A stretch of DNA of 64,000 nt, taken from positions 25,259 to 89,258 of the forward strand of contig JANNJM010000078.1 in NCBI GenBank assembly GCA_031395645.1. The letters run 5' to 3'. The notes beneath the pieces are model-generated. The model was not told where the DNA came from and did no database searches. It was given only the letters and a program-made list of their open reading frames with translations. Made by a program: the position numbers and the translations under genes. Shown here in pieces: positions 1-7,757 of this stretch (positions are counted from its first letter, which is position 1; each line of letters starts with the position of its first letter). The DNA comes from SHZI01 sp031395645 (lineage in GTDB: Bacteria; Pseudomonadota; Gammaproteobacteria; Steroidobacterales; GCA-2729495).

Positions 1-19
1 TGGCAGAGGCCGCCCAGTC

Positions 20-688
20 GTGAAGTGTTCAACGCCGGTTGGAATTGTCCTGACCTTGCTCCTGACAGCGAGTTGCGTCGGGGTCGAGCGCGCCCGGCCA
101 GCACCCGCGCCTGCCCCGCAGGCCACCACCCAGGCAGTACCGCTGCCGCCAGCGATCACACCAATACCCTTGCCAGCAACCCGCGCACCGGCACCCGGCA
201 ACGCCACCACAAACACCAGGCCGGCCGCCCCGGCCGCCCCGGCCGCCCCAGCCGAATCGCCAGCCAAACCGCCAGCCAAACCGCCAGCCGCGATTGCGGC
301 GGTGCCCACTCGCACTCCGCAGGTCCCGAAGCCCGCCGCGCCGACGGTGGCGCCAAGATCGTCCGCTCCAACACTGAATCTCGCGTCACTTGAAGCGCGA
401 CTCCGCGACACCAAGGCGATTGGCGTGTTTACGAAGATCTCACTGAAGAACCAGGTGGACGACCTGCTGAACAAGTTCCGCGCCTACTACAAGCGACAGA
501 CCAGGACGACCCTCGCCGAGTTGCGCCGACCCTACGACATGCTGCTCCTGAAGGTGCTATCCCTCCTCCAGGACAGCGACCCGCCGCTCGCCCGTGACAT
601 TGTCGCCTCGCGCGAAGCGATCTGGGGCATCCTCGCCAGCCCGGAGAAGTTTAGCGAAGCAAAGCTGATGGCAGGAGAAACGCCGTGA
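20..688 (+). CDS. Pro/Ala-rich predicted lipoprotein, unknown function
   Basis: Unrecognised 222-residue protein. A short hydrophobic leader runs into the lipobox LTAS-C (Cys19), so it should be an envelope lipoprotein. Residues about 25-118 are low-complexity Pro/Ala/Lys with AAP and AKPP repeats, a likely extended linker; residues about 120-222 are a charged, helix-prone domain without a motif I recognise. The GTG start overlaps a TGA (21-23) that closes a reading frame entering from before the window, and its own stop overlaps the next start as GTGA, so it looks like the middle gene of a translationally coupled operon. The lipoprotein call is firm; function is open. Confidence 0.75.
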   Translation: MKCSTPVGIVLTLLLTASCVGVERARPAPAPAPQATTQAVPLPPAITPIPLPATRAPAPGNATTNTRPAAPAAPAAPAESPAKPPAKPPAAIAAVPTRTPQVPKPAAPTVAPRSSAPTLNLASLEARLRDTKAIGVFTKISLKNQVDDLLNKFRAYYKRQTRTTLAELRRPYDMLLLKVLSLLQDSDPPLARDIVASREAIWGILASPEKFSEAKLMAGETP

Positions 689-951
689 ACCGACAGATCA
701 GGGTTCTCACCTTCATTGCAATCACCACCCTGTTCGGTGGCGGGCCAGCGCTCGCCACCGATGAAGCGGGGTCCGACGTGACCCTCGCCACCGATTTGAC
801 GGCCGTGATCGCGCTGCAGGCCATGCCCTGCGGGCAGGTGGTGAGCACGATGGAACAGGGCGAGAACGATTACCTTGCGACCTGCCAGGACGGCAGTCGC
901 TACCGGATCTTCGTCAATGCCGATGGCCGGGTCATCGTGACCAGGCAATAG
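685..951 (+). CDS. Small secreted protein, unknown function
   Basis: 88-residue protein with an N-terminal signal peptide (hydrophobic stretch about residues 5-24 ending in PALA, cleavage expected before TDEAG). The mature part is about 63 residues with two cysteines (the CGQ and CQDG segments) that could form a disulfide, and a C-terminal stretch reading as beta strands. The GTG start overlaps the TGA of the lipoprotein gene before it, implying translational coupling. I do not recognise the family; a periplasmic location is inferred from the leader. Confidence 0.7.
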   Translation: MNRQIRVLTFIAITTLFGGGPALATDEAGSDVTLATDLTAVIALQAMPCGQVVSTMEQGENDYLATCQDGSRYRIFVNADGRVIVTRQ

Positions 952-981
952 TCACGCCGGCCCGCAGGTGTCTCGCGTGCT

Positions 982-1167
982 TCAGGACTCGTGCTTGTCG
1001 TTGCCGGAATCTTGAGTTGGCGCCTCGTTGCCTTCACTTTTCGCGGGAACGTGCAGACCGAGATCCCGGGCTGTCGGCTCGAACAACGGGGCAAATGCTC
1101 CGCTGCGGCGGCCTCCCGAAGACCGGCTCTGGTCAGTATTCGCGTTGATCAAGTTGCGTCTGTTCAT
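982..1167 (-). CDS. Possible small protein in a 374-bp gap
   Basis: The gap 952-1325 holds one weak candidate, a 61-codon frame on the minus strand starting with ATG and preceded by an AGAGG about 9 nt upstream. The product is hydrophilic, rich in Asn, Arg and Ser, without signal or membrane segment, and resembles no family I know. The rest of the gap contains a palindromic site (1220-1235) and presumably the promoter of the collagen-like gene. Chance occurrence in GC-rich DNA is a real possibility. Confidence 0.25.
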   Translation of the reverse strand: MNRRNLINANTDQSRSSGGRRSGAFAPLFEPTARDLGLHVPAKSEGNEAPTQDSGNDKHES

Positions 1168-1219
1168 AATCGACCTCTGGCTATGGCGACCAGTGTCGCC
1201 CCCGGACAGGACCATTCTC

Positions 1220-1235
1220 CGTACGCCAGCGCACA
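1220..1235 (-). promoter_or_regulatory. Operator-like palindrome, copy 1 (core GTRCG-N4-CGTAC)
   Basis: On the minus strand it reads TGTGCGCTGGCGTACG. The core GTGCG-CTGG-CGTAC matches three other intergenic sites in the first 10.6 kb. The centre lies about 98 nt before the start of the collagen-like lipoprotein gene. The 16-bp geometry (5-bp half-sites with a 6-bp spacer) is that of Crp/Fnr-family operators, and two such regulators are encoded nearby; the link is inference. Confidence 0.5.
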
Positions 1236-1325
1236 GAGCACCGCCGGAGAGGCCCCTAGACTGGGTCCAGGCTGGGAGCAAGATCACCAGTCGGGCCGTT
1301 TCGTCCACCACCAAAGGATCCCGCC

Positions 1326-1637
1326 ATGAACCAGTCAATACCAGTGTTGGCGCTGCTCGCTCTGCTGAGCCTCAGCGCCTGTGACAAGCCAACGGTAATC
1401 GTGCCGCCCGCCCCGGTGAGTGAGCCCGGACCGCCCGGACCCGCTGGACCGGCGGGTCCGCAGGGCGACACCGGCTATCAGGGCAACCAGGGCAACCAGG
1501 GCAACGAAGGCCTGAAGGGTGCCACCGGAAATCAGGGCTATCAGGGGAATGAGGGTGTCCAGGGCGAGCCTGGCAAGGCTGGCGAAGGCACCACCGTAAT
1601 CGTCGTGCCGCCGGCAGATACGACCCCTCCGAACTGA
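1326..1637 (+). CDS. Collagen-like lipoprotein
   Basis: 103-residue lipoprotein: signal peptide ending in the lipobox LSA-C (Cys19), a short Pro-rich spacer, then 18 uninterrupted Gly-X-Y triplets (about residues 35-88) and a short hydrophilic tail. The first triplets are Pro-rich (GPP, GPA) and later ones Asn/Gln-rich (GNQ repeated), the pattern of bacterial collagen-like proteins able to form a trimeric triple helix. It should be anchored by its lipid with the helix projecting from the membrane. The next gene begins 14 nt downstream on the same strand and is also a lipoprotein, so the two are probably co-transcribed. Biological role unknown; surface adhesion or matrix formation is a guess from the fold. 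Confidence 0.85.
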   Translation: MNQSIPVLALLALLSLSACDKPTVIVPPAPVSEPGPPGPAGPAGPQGDTGYQGNQGNQGNEGLKGATGNQGYQGNEGVQGEPGKAGEGTTVIVVPPADTTPPN

Positions 1638-1651
1638 AGTCCCGCCGCGCG

Positions 1652-3082
1652 GTGAACTGCAGACCGTCAGCAGTTTCAGAGCCCTCCCGGCCATCGTCGT
1701 GGTTGCGGCGATGGCCGGCGCTTGGTCTGCTCGGCCTGCTCGGACTGGCGGGCTGCAGCACGCTGCCAACCATCGTGCCGGACCTGGCTCTGCCCACCGG
1801 CCCGCCCGTACAACTGGAAGGCGCGCGAGGGCCGCTGTCGGCCGCCCGGAGCAAGGAAATCCTGGAGGGCCTGAAAAGCCGCACCAAGGACACCGACATC
1901 TTCGCCCGCCACCTGGCGCTCGAGGAAGCCATCGTCGGCACACCGCTGACGACCGGTAACCAGGTACTGCTGCTCCAGGACGGCCCGGCCACCTACCGCG
2001 CGATGTACTCAGCAATTCAGGCCGCCGCGGACCATATCAACCTCGAGACCTACATCCTGGACGACGACGAAGTGGGCCAGCGCTTTGTGCAGGCGCTCAT
2101 CGAAAAACAGCAGCAGGGCGTACAAGTCAACCTGATCCGCGACAGCGTTGGCACTTTCGGCACCCCTGCCGCGCTGTTTGAGCGCATGCAGGACAGTGGG
2201 ATCAGTGTGCTGGAGTTCAACCCCGTCAATCCACTCTCGGCAAAGAAGACCTGGGCACTCAATCAGCGCGACCACCGCAAGCTGCTCGTCGTAGACGGTC
2301 ATACGGCATTTCTTGGCGGCATCAATATCAGCAGCGTCTACTCGGGTGGCTCCGCCAGCAAGGCGTCGGGCACCACCCGACCGGACGGCAACCTGGCGTG
2401 GCGCGACACGGACCTGCAGATACGCGGTCCGGTCGTGGCCGACTTCCAGAAGCTGTTCATGGATGCCTGGGAGGGCCAGAAGGGGCCGCCATTGGCTGCC
2501 CGCAACTACTTCCCTCCTCCGCAAAATGCCGGCCCGGAAGTGGTCCGCGCGATCGGCAGTTCTCCCGACGAACCCTTCAGCCTGATTTATGCCACGCTGT
2601 TGTCGGCAATCGGGAGTGCAGAGACCAGCGTCTATGTCACCAATGCCTACTTCGCCCCCGACCCTCAGCTGCTCGCCGCCCTCGAGGCGGCGGCCGGCCG
2701 CGGCGTCGATGTGACACTGATTCTCCCCAGCCAGACAGACTCCTGGCTGGTGTTTCACGCCGGGCGCGGCTACTACGCACGATTGCTGCGTGCAGGCGTG
2801 AAACTATTTGAGCGACGTGGCGTGATTCTGCATTCCAAGTCAGTACTGATCGATGGCGTGTGGGCCACGGTTGGGTCCACCAATCTCGACTGGCGAAGCT
2901 TCCTGCACAACCACGAGCTCAACGCGGTGGTACTCGGCGCTGACTTTGGACGGCAGATGCAGGCCATGTTCGCGAAGGACCTGGCAGCATCCGACGAGAT
3001 AACACTCGAGAAGTGGCGGAGCCGCCCTCTCAACCGGCGGATCAAGGAGTTGTTTGCGCGGGCCTGGAAGTACTGGTTGTAG
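1652..3082 (+). CDS. Phospholipase D / cardiolipin synthase-like lipoprotein
   Basis: 476 residues with two HKD motifs of the phospholipase D superfamily: H208-R-K-L-L-V-V-D within the N-terminal half and H394-S-K-S-V-L-I-D within the C-terminal half, each followed by the usual GG(I/S)N or GSTN segment. This is the arrangement of bacterial cardiolipin synthases (ClsA/B/C group), which transfer phosphatidyl groups through a phospho-histidine intermediate. Instead of transmembrane helices it has a leader ending in the lipobox LAG-C (Cys35), so the enzyme should face the periplasm. GTG start 14 nt after the collagen-like gene. It converges on and overlaps the following regulator gene by 41 bp. 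Phospholipase versus synthase activity cannot be told from sequence. Confidence 0.88.
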   Translation: MNCRPSAVSEPSRPSSWLRRWPALGLLGLLGLAGCSTLPTIVPDLALPTGPPVQLEGARGPLSAARSKEILEGLKSRTKDTDIFARHLALEEAIVGTPLTTGNQVLLLQDGPATYRAMYSAIQAAADHINLETYILDDDEVGQRFVQALIEKQQQGVQVNLIRDSVGTFGTPAALFERMQDSGISVLEFNPVNPLSAKKTWALNQRDHRKLLVVDGHTAFLGGINISSVYSGGSASKASGTTRPDGNLAWRDTDLQIRGPVVADFQKLFMDAWEGQKGPPLAARNYFPPPQNAGPEVVRAIGSSPDEPFSLIYATLLSAIGSAETSVYVTNAYFAPDPQLLAALEAAAGRGVDVTLILPSQTDSWLVFHAGRGYYARLLRAGVKLFERRGVILHSKSVLIDGVWATVGSTNLDWRSFLHNHELNAVVLGADFGRQMQAMFAKDLAASDEITLEKWRSRPLNRRIKELFARAWKYWL

Positions 3083-3827
3083 GGCCCTTGCCGACCGGGG
3101 CCGCCACCTGCCGGTAACGCACATCGGACAGCAAGCGACCCACTTCCTTTTTCACCACGGCGTAGCACTCGCAGCTCCGGGCCTCCAGTGCGGACCGATT
3201 CAGCACCGAGATGTGGCCACGGCGGCAATGGATCGCACCGGCGCGCTGCAGGTGCCCGGCGGCCTCCGTGATCCCTTCCCGGCGCACGCCGAGCATGCCG
3301 GCCACCAATTCCTGAGTCAGTACCAACTCCGTGGAGGAGCTCCGATCGAGGGTCAGCAGGAGCCAGCGGGCCAGCCGCTGCTCGACCGAATGATGCCGGT
3401 TACAGGCCGCGGTCTGGGCAATCTGCGTCATCAGGGCCTGGGTGTAGCGCAACAGCAGGCGCTGCAGGAGGCCGGCGCGGTTGAATTCCTGCAGCAGCAA
3501 GCTGCGCTCCAGCCGGTACGCGTGGCCCGCCGTCTGCACAACCGCCGAACCTGGTGTGGTGTCCCCACCCATAAACAGCGAGATACCGACCACACCTTCA
3601 TTGCCCACCCCCGCCGTTTCGGCCGTGGCGCCAGACTCCATGACGTAGTGCAGTGAGACGATGGCGGTCGTGGGGAAATAGGCCGCCTGCAATTGTTCGC
3701 CCGGTTCGTAAAGCAGCGTACCGAGTGGCAGCGGGACCAGCTCCAGATGACTGGCGATGGAGCCAAAATCTGCCGTGGGCAGCGCCGCGAGCAGTTGATT
3801 CTGACTGGGGTTGTGGGGTGCTGACAT
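3042..3827 (-). CDS. Crp/Fnr-family transcriptional regulator (1)
   Basis: About 261 residues: N-terminal cyclic-nucleotide-binding-type beta-roll, a long dimerisation helix, and a C-terminal winged helix-turn-helix (the segment LTQELVAGMLGVRREGITEA). The recognition-helix region aligned with E. coli Crp keeps the Arg and Glu equivalent to R180/E181 but has Glu where Crp has R185, so DNA specificity should differ from the classic TGTGA site. No Fnr-type N-terminal cysteine cluster is present. An ATG with good context was chosen over a TTG three codons upstream. A close relative is encoded at 9788-10480, and both end in a Cys-x-Cys-Tyr segment. The 3' end overlaps the phospholipase gene on the other strand. 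Inducer unknown. Confidence 0.85.
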   Translation of the reverse strand: MSAPHNPSQNQLLAALPTADFGSIASHLELVPLPLGTLLYEPGEQLQAAYFPTTAIVSLHYVMESGATAETAGVGNEGVVGISLFMGGDTTPGSAVVQTAGHAYRLERSLLLQEFNRAGLLQRLLLRYTQALMTQIAQTAACNRHHSVEQRLARWLLLTLDRSSSTELVLTQELVAGMLGVRREGITEAAGHLQRAGAIHCRRGHISVLNRSALEARSCECYAVVKKEVGRLLSDVRYRQVAAPVGKGPTTSTSRPAQTTP

Positions 3828-3851
3828 GACTGGCAATCGCCGGCTTTCGCG

Positions 3852-4676
3852 CTAGTTCCTGGCGGTCACTTCGACACCGATGCCACGGTAGCCGATGAAG
3901 CGACAGGCCCGGTTGAACATCGGCTCCCCGCTGACGCGAAACTGCTGCTGCGAGCCGTCCATATTGCGCCGGCTGAAGGCGAAGTCCAGGAAGGGCTGCC
4001 GGGCCGCAATTCTGGCCTGCAACAGTTCCCGCTCGGCCTCGTTCCAGCCCCCCACCGGGCCACCACCGACCTCGCCCGCCAGACCGTCAACCTGAATGCC
4101 GAGCATCTCCAGGACGGGACCGGACACCTTGCTGAAGGTGCCGTTCTCGTCCTGTTCCCAGTACCAGTCGGAGGCCAATTCAGTCAGGCTGCGATAGCGG
4201 GCTTCGCTTTCGCGCAATTCGGCGGTGCGCTCCTGCACCGTCTGTTCCAGCACCTGATTGTAGTCTTCGAGTTTCCTGTACAGCAGGCGCACTTCCAGCA
4301 TGTTGTGGATGCGGGTCTTGACCTCTACGAGGTCGAACGGCTTGCTGATGAAGTCCTTGGCACCGGCCTGCAACGCGCGCAACTTGTGGCCGGGCTGGGC
4401 CGTGAGCACGATCACCGGCAGGTAGCTGTCTGCATTGTTGGTCTTGAGGGCTTCCATCACCTGGAACCCATCCATACCGGGCATCTGCAGGTCGAGGAGG
4501 ATCAGGTCGTAGGGGTGCTTGCGATGCAGCCCGCACACTTCCTTTGGGTTCATGGTTGACGCCACGCGTTGGTAGCCGGCGTCACGCAACAGCTGCTCGA
4601 GTAGACTGATATTGGGCTCCTGATCATCAACGATCAGGATGCTGGCGTTCAGGATCTCGGAGTCGGCAAGCTTCAT
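3852..4676 (-). CDS. Response regulator with PAS domain
   Basis: 274 residues. Residues about 12-125 form a CheY-like receiver with the acidic pair in LIVDDQE and phospho-acceptor Asp62 in LILLDLQMPGMDGF, plus the conserved Lys in ISKPFDL. A coiled-coil of about 25 residues follows (130-157), then a PAS domain (about 157-272). There is no DNA-binding or enzymatic output domain, so signalling is probably by protein-protein contact or through the histidine kinase. Its ATG overlaps the stop of the kinase gene by 4 nt (ATGA), showing co-translation with its likely cognate kinase. Confidence 0.88.
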   Translation of the reverse strand: MKLADSEILNASILIVDDQEPNISLLEQLLRDAGYQRVASTMNPKEVCGLHRKHPYDLILLDLQMPGMDGFQVMEALKTNNADSYLPVIVLTAQPGHKLRALQAGAKDFISKPFDLVEVKTRIHNMLEVRLLYRKLEDYNQVLEQTVQERTAELRESEARYRSLTELASDWYWEQDENGTFSKVSGPVLEMLGIQVDGLAGEVGGGPVGGWNEAERELLQARIAARQPFLDFAFSRRNMDGSQQQFRVSGEPMFNRACRFIGYRGIGVEVTARN

Positions 4677-7222
4677 GTGGGTACCTTTTCGGCTGGGCGG
4701 CCTGGTCCCGTATGCGCCAGTAGCAGGGCGGCGTCCAGCGCTTCCATGAACTGATTCACCTTGATCGGCTTGGTGAGATAGCTTAAGAAGCCGGCCTCAA
4801 GGGCCTTCTCGATATCGCGGGGCACCGCATTGGCGCTGAGCGCGATAACAGGTATGTGCGCCGTCGCCGGGTTTACGCGCAAACGCCGCATGGCTTCGAG
4901 CCCGCTGATGCCGGGCAGGTTGATGTCCATCAGAATCACGTCTGGCTGATAGACCCGCGCAAACTCGACACCCAAAATGCCGTCCACCGCAGACAACAGC
5001 CGCAGCTCCGGACGGCGCGCAATCAGTTGCTCGACGAGCTCCAGGTTGGCCGGGTTGTCCTCCACGTACAGGACATTGCGCAGCGGCGTGCCCTCCGGCA
5101 CCGCGGCTCGCGACGAGCCCACAGGGTCGGCCTGGGCTTGTACCGGCAGCGGTGCGCTGGTCAGGTTCAATTCAAACCAGAACACGCTGCCCACACCGAC
5201 GGTGCTCTCCACGCCAATCGTGCCCCCCATCAGTTCGACCAGCCGCTTGGTCACCATCAGCCCGATGCCCGTACCCTCTTCCGCGCTGGCCTCCCGGCCC
5301 AGTCGATTGAACGGCTGGAAGAGCTGGCCCAGCTGTGCGGAGTCCAGGCCCTCGCCCGTGTCCCGGACATAGATGCGAATGGACTTGGGGGAGTTCAGGG
5401 CGTACTCGACGACTACGGATCCTTCCGGCCGGTTGTACTTGATGGCATTGAACAGCAGGTTGATCAGCACCTGCTTCACCCGGGTCCTGTCGGCGCTGAC
5501 ATAGCAGGGGCCTTCGAAGCGCGGAAAGGCCATGCTGATGCCGCGCTTCTGGGCCTGGGGCTCGATCATGGTGCGGCATTCGAGCAGGATGTCGACCAGC
5601 GAGACCGGCTCGCGGGACAGGGTGGCAGTGCCCGACTCGATCAGCGCGAGATCGAGAATCTCGTTGATCAGCTCCAGCAGGTACCACCCGGCCTTGAGAA
5701 TCTGGTCGATATTGCGCTTCTGTAGGACTGTCGGCGGTGGCGACGCGGATTCCATGAGCTGGGTGAAACCCAGAATGGCATTCAGCGGCGTGCGCAGTTC
5801 ATGGCTCATACTCGAGAGAAAATCGGACTTCGCCAGATTGGCCTTCTCCGCCACGTCCCTCGCGTTTTCCAGCTCGACGTTTTTATCGTGCAACGCCTGC
5901 TGGACTGCATATTCTTCCGTAACATCGCGGAATACGAGCACAGCGCCGACCACCTGACCGTCGCGGTTGCGAATCGGCGCGCAACTGTCGGCAATGGCGC
6001 ACTCCCTGCCATCACGGGAAATGACGACGGTGTGATTGGCCAGGCCCTGAACCGTCCCGTGCGCAAGAGTTTGCAGTACAGGGACCGCAGCGACTTGCCG
6101 CGTTGACTGATTGATAATGTGGAACACCTCGCCTATCGCTCGGCCAACAGCCTGCGCCTGAGTCCAGCCGGTGAGGTGTTCGGCAAGTGGATTCATGAGC
6201 GTCACGCGGGCCTGGGCATCGGTGGCAATCACGGCATCGCCGATTGAATTGAGCGTGACGGCGAGCTTCCCTTCGCTCTCGCGCAACGTAATATTGGCCA
6301 GTTCCAGCTGTCTGTTGGTCTCCTCCTGCACCAGGAGCAGCTGCTGCCGCTCTGCTTCCGCCTGCTTGCGCGCCGTAATATCACGGGCGGCGGCAAACAC
6401 GCCGAGCACGCTGCCCCTTGCATCCTTGTAGACGGAGGCATTGTAGAGAACGTCGGTCAGTCGGCCGTTCTCGTGCCGGATGGTGAGCGGGTAGTCGGTG
6501 ACCGCGCCTTTCAGGAAGACCTCCCGGTACCCTTCGCGCGCCTTCTCGGGCTCGGTGAAGTAGTCGGAGAAGTCGGTCCCGATGAGCTTTTCCCGCAGTA
6601 CACCAGTCACTGCGACGGAGCCCTCGTTGACGTCCGTGATCTTTCCGTCCGGGCTGATGGTCACCAGCGGGTCGAGCGACGCCTCGATGAGGCTACGCGC
6701 ATACTGGGCGGCCGCTTGTACGACTGCCTCGGACTGCTTTCTGGCGGTATTGTCGGTGCCGATCAGCAGGTAGCCGATGATGGCGTCCTGGGCGTCGCGC
6801 AGGGCCGTGACGGACACAACCGCCGGAAAGCGGCTGCCGTCCTTGCGGATGTACGTCAGCTCGTAGATGTCCTCGATGCCGCGTGAGGCCTTGAATACCA
6901 GGGCTTCAAAGCCGGGGGCAATCGTGGTGCCGAGTTCGGCCGTGAGCGTCCTGGCACGGTCAATGACTTCCTCGGGATCCGAAATATCGGCCGGAGTGAT
7001 CCTGTCGACCACCTCGGCAGCCGCGTAGCCCAGCATGCGCTCCGCGCCGACGTTGAAGATCTGCATGACGCCCCTGGCGTCGGTGGCAATGCTTGAGAAG
7101 TTGGCGCTATTGAAGATCGCGCTTTGCAGGGCCGCCGTCGTGATCAGCGCGTCCTGACGTTGCGCTTCACTGCGGCCGTGTGGCTTGCCGGCAATCGTGG
7201 GACCGTTTCCTGGGCCGGGCAT
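4673..7222 (-). CDS. PAS-containing hybrid sensor histidine kinase
   Basis: 849 residues, no signal peptide or transmembrane segment, so a cytosolic sensor. Three PAS domains (about 35-160, 170-290 and 318-440) precede a HisKA dimerisation domain with phospho-acceptor His474 in SSMSHELRTPLNA, then a HATPase_c domain with the N box around Asn592 and the DTGEGL and GTGIGL glycine boxes. A receiver domain closes the protein (about 715-835; Asp766 in DVILMDINLP). The PAS cores show no obvious haem or flavin signature, so the ligand is unknown. It forms an operon with the PAS response regulator and sits between two Crp/Fnr regulators in a stress-gene neighbourhood. Confidence 0.92.
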   Translation of the reverse strand: MPGPGNGPTIAGKPHGRSEAQRQDALITTAALQSAIFNSANFSSIATDARGVMQIFNVGAERMLGYAAAEVVDRITPADISDPEEVIDRARTLTAELGTTIAPGFEALVFKASRGIEDIYELTYIRKDGSRFPAVVSVTALRDAQDAIIGYLLIGTDNTARKQSEAVVQAAAQYARSLIEASLDPLVTISPDGKITDVNEGSVAVTGVLREKLIGTDFSDYFTEPEKAREGYREVFLKGAVTDYPLTIRHENGRLTDVLYNASVYKDARGSVLGVFAAARDITARKQAEAERQQLLLVQEETNRQLELANITLRESEGKLAVTLNSIGDAVIATDAQARVTLMNPLAEHLTGWTQAQAVGRAIGEVFHIINQSTRQVAAVPVLQTLAHGTVQGLANHTVVISRDGRECAIADSCAPIRNRDGQVVGAVLVFRDVTEEYAVQQALHDKNVELENARDVAEKANLAKSDFLSSMSHELRTPLNAILGFTQLMESASPPPTVLQKRNIDQILKAGWYLLELINEILDLALIESGTATLSREPVSLVDILLECRTMIEPQAQKRGISMAFPRFEGPCYVSADRTRVKQVLINLLFNAIKYNRPEGSVVVEYALNSPKSIRIYVRDTGEGLDSAQLGQLFQPFNRLGREASAEEGTGIGLMVTKRLVELMGGTIGVESTVGVGSVFWFELNLTSAPLPVQAQADPVGSSRAAVPEGTPLRNVLYVEDNPANLELVEQLIARRPELRLLSAVDGILGVEFARVYQPDVILMDINLPGISGLEAMRRLRVNPATAHIPVIALSANAVPRDIEKALEAGFLSYLTKPIKVNQFMEALDAALLLAHTGPGRPAEKVPT

Positions 7223-7390
7223 GGTTATTTTCCGAAGACACCGCTAATTGAGGCGGGACGTCTCAACCTGAGCGTCCTGCACTGTGACACACAATGGGTT
7301 CATGAGTGAGCAGTCCTCGACGGCAGTAAATGTAAAACGGCACTGCCGCGCAGTCCCGTGTTGGGGGCTGCGCGGCCACGCGTTGCCAGC

Positions 7391-7624
7391 CTAGACGCGG
7401 CTCTTGTCCTTGGTAAACCAGGACTCCGTTGCCTGGCGTTCCCACGCTCCAAGCTGCCGTTCCGCTTCGTCCTTGGCCACGCCGTAGCGCTCCTGGATCT
7501 TGCCGGCAAGCTGGTCGCGACGGCCGGCGACGACATCGAGATCGTCGTCCGTCAGCTTGCCCCAGTTTTCCTTGGCCTTGCCGGTTACTTGCTTCCAGTT
7601 GCCTTCAATGCGGTCCCAGTTCAT
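7391..7624 (-). CDS. CsbD family stress protein
   Basis: 77-residue hydrophilic protein beginning MNWDRIEGNWKQ, the hallmark of the CsbD family (general-stress proteins of unknown biochemical role, abundant in stationary phase and osmotic stress). The interior follows the family pattern of K-x-x-W-G-K-L-T-D-D-D. The start was placed at the ATG preceded by AGGAGAAC rather than at an upstream in-frame start that would add 22 residues. An operator-like palindrome is centred about 110 nt upstream. The 168 bp between this gene and the kinase hold no gene. Confidence 0.92.
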   Translation of the reverse strand: MNWDRIEGNWKQVTGKAKENWGKLTDDDLDVVAGRRDQLAGKIQERYGVAKDEAERQLGAWERQATESWFTKDKSRV

Positions 7625-7726
7625 GTGGTTCTCCTTCGATGGTGGACGGACAACCCTCGAGCGCTGTTTTCCCAGCGGACTCCAGGGCACATCAGTGCAT
7701 CCTAAGAGGTACTGGCACGTCTGGTC

Positions 7727-7742
7727 GGTGCGCTAACGTACC
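7727..7742 (+). promoter_or_regulatory. Operator-like palindrome, copy 2 (core GTRCG-N4-CGTAC)
   Basis: Reads GGTGCGCTAACGTACC, sharing the GTGCG-N4-CGTAC core with three other intergenic sites. It lies between the end of the AI-2E-family permease gene and CsbD, centred about 110 nt before the CsbD start, suitable for activation of csbD by a Crp/Fnr-type protein. Assignment to a regulator is inference. Confidence 0.5.
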
Positions 7743-7757
7743 CAGGCGGCGCGGCGA

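Noticed and set aside
1335..2015. Two long minus-strand frames over the collagen-like gene and the start of the phospholipase gene
   Set aside because: Their Gly/Pro/Arg-rich text is the complement of the Gly-X-Y repeat and of GC-rich codons; the plus-strand genes have leader peptides and family motifs.
4856..5725. 289-codon plus-strand frame inside the histidine kinase
   Set aside because: It is antisense to the HATPase and receiver domains, with no family resemblance; a typical shadow in GC-rich DNA.
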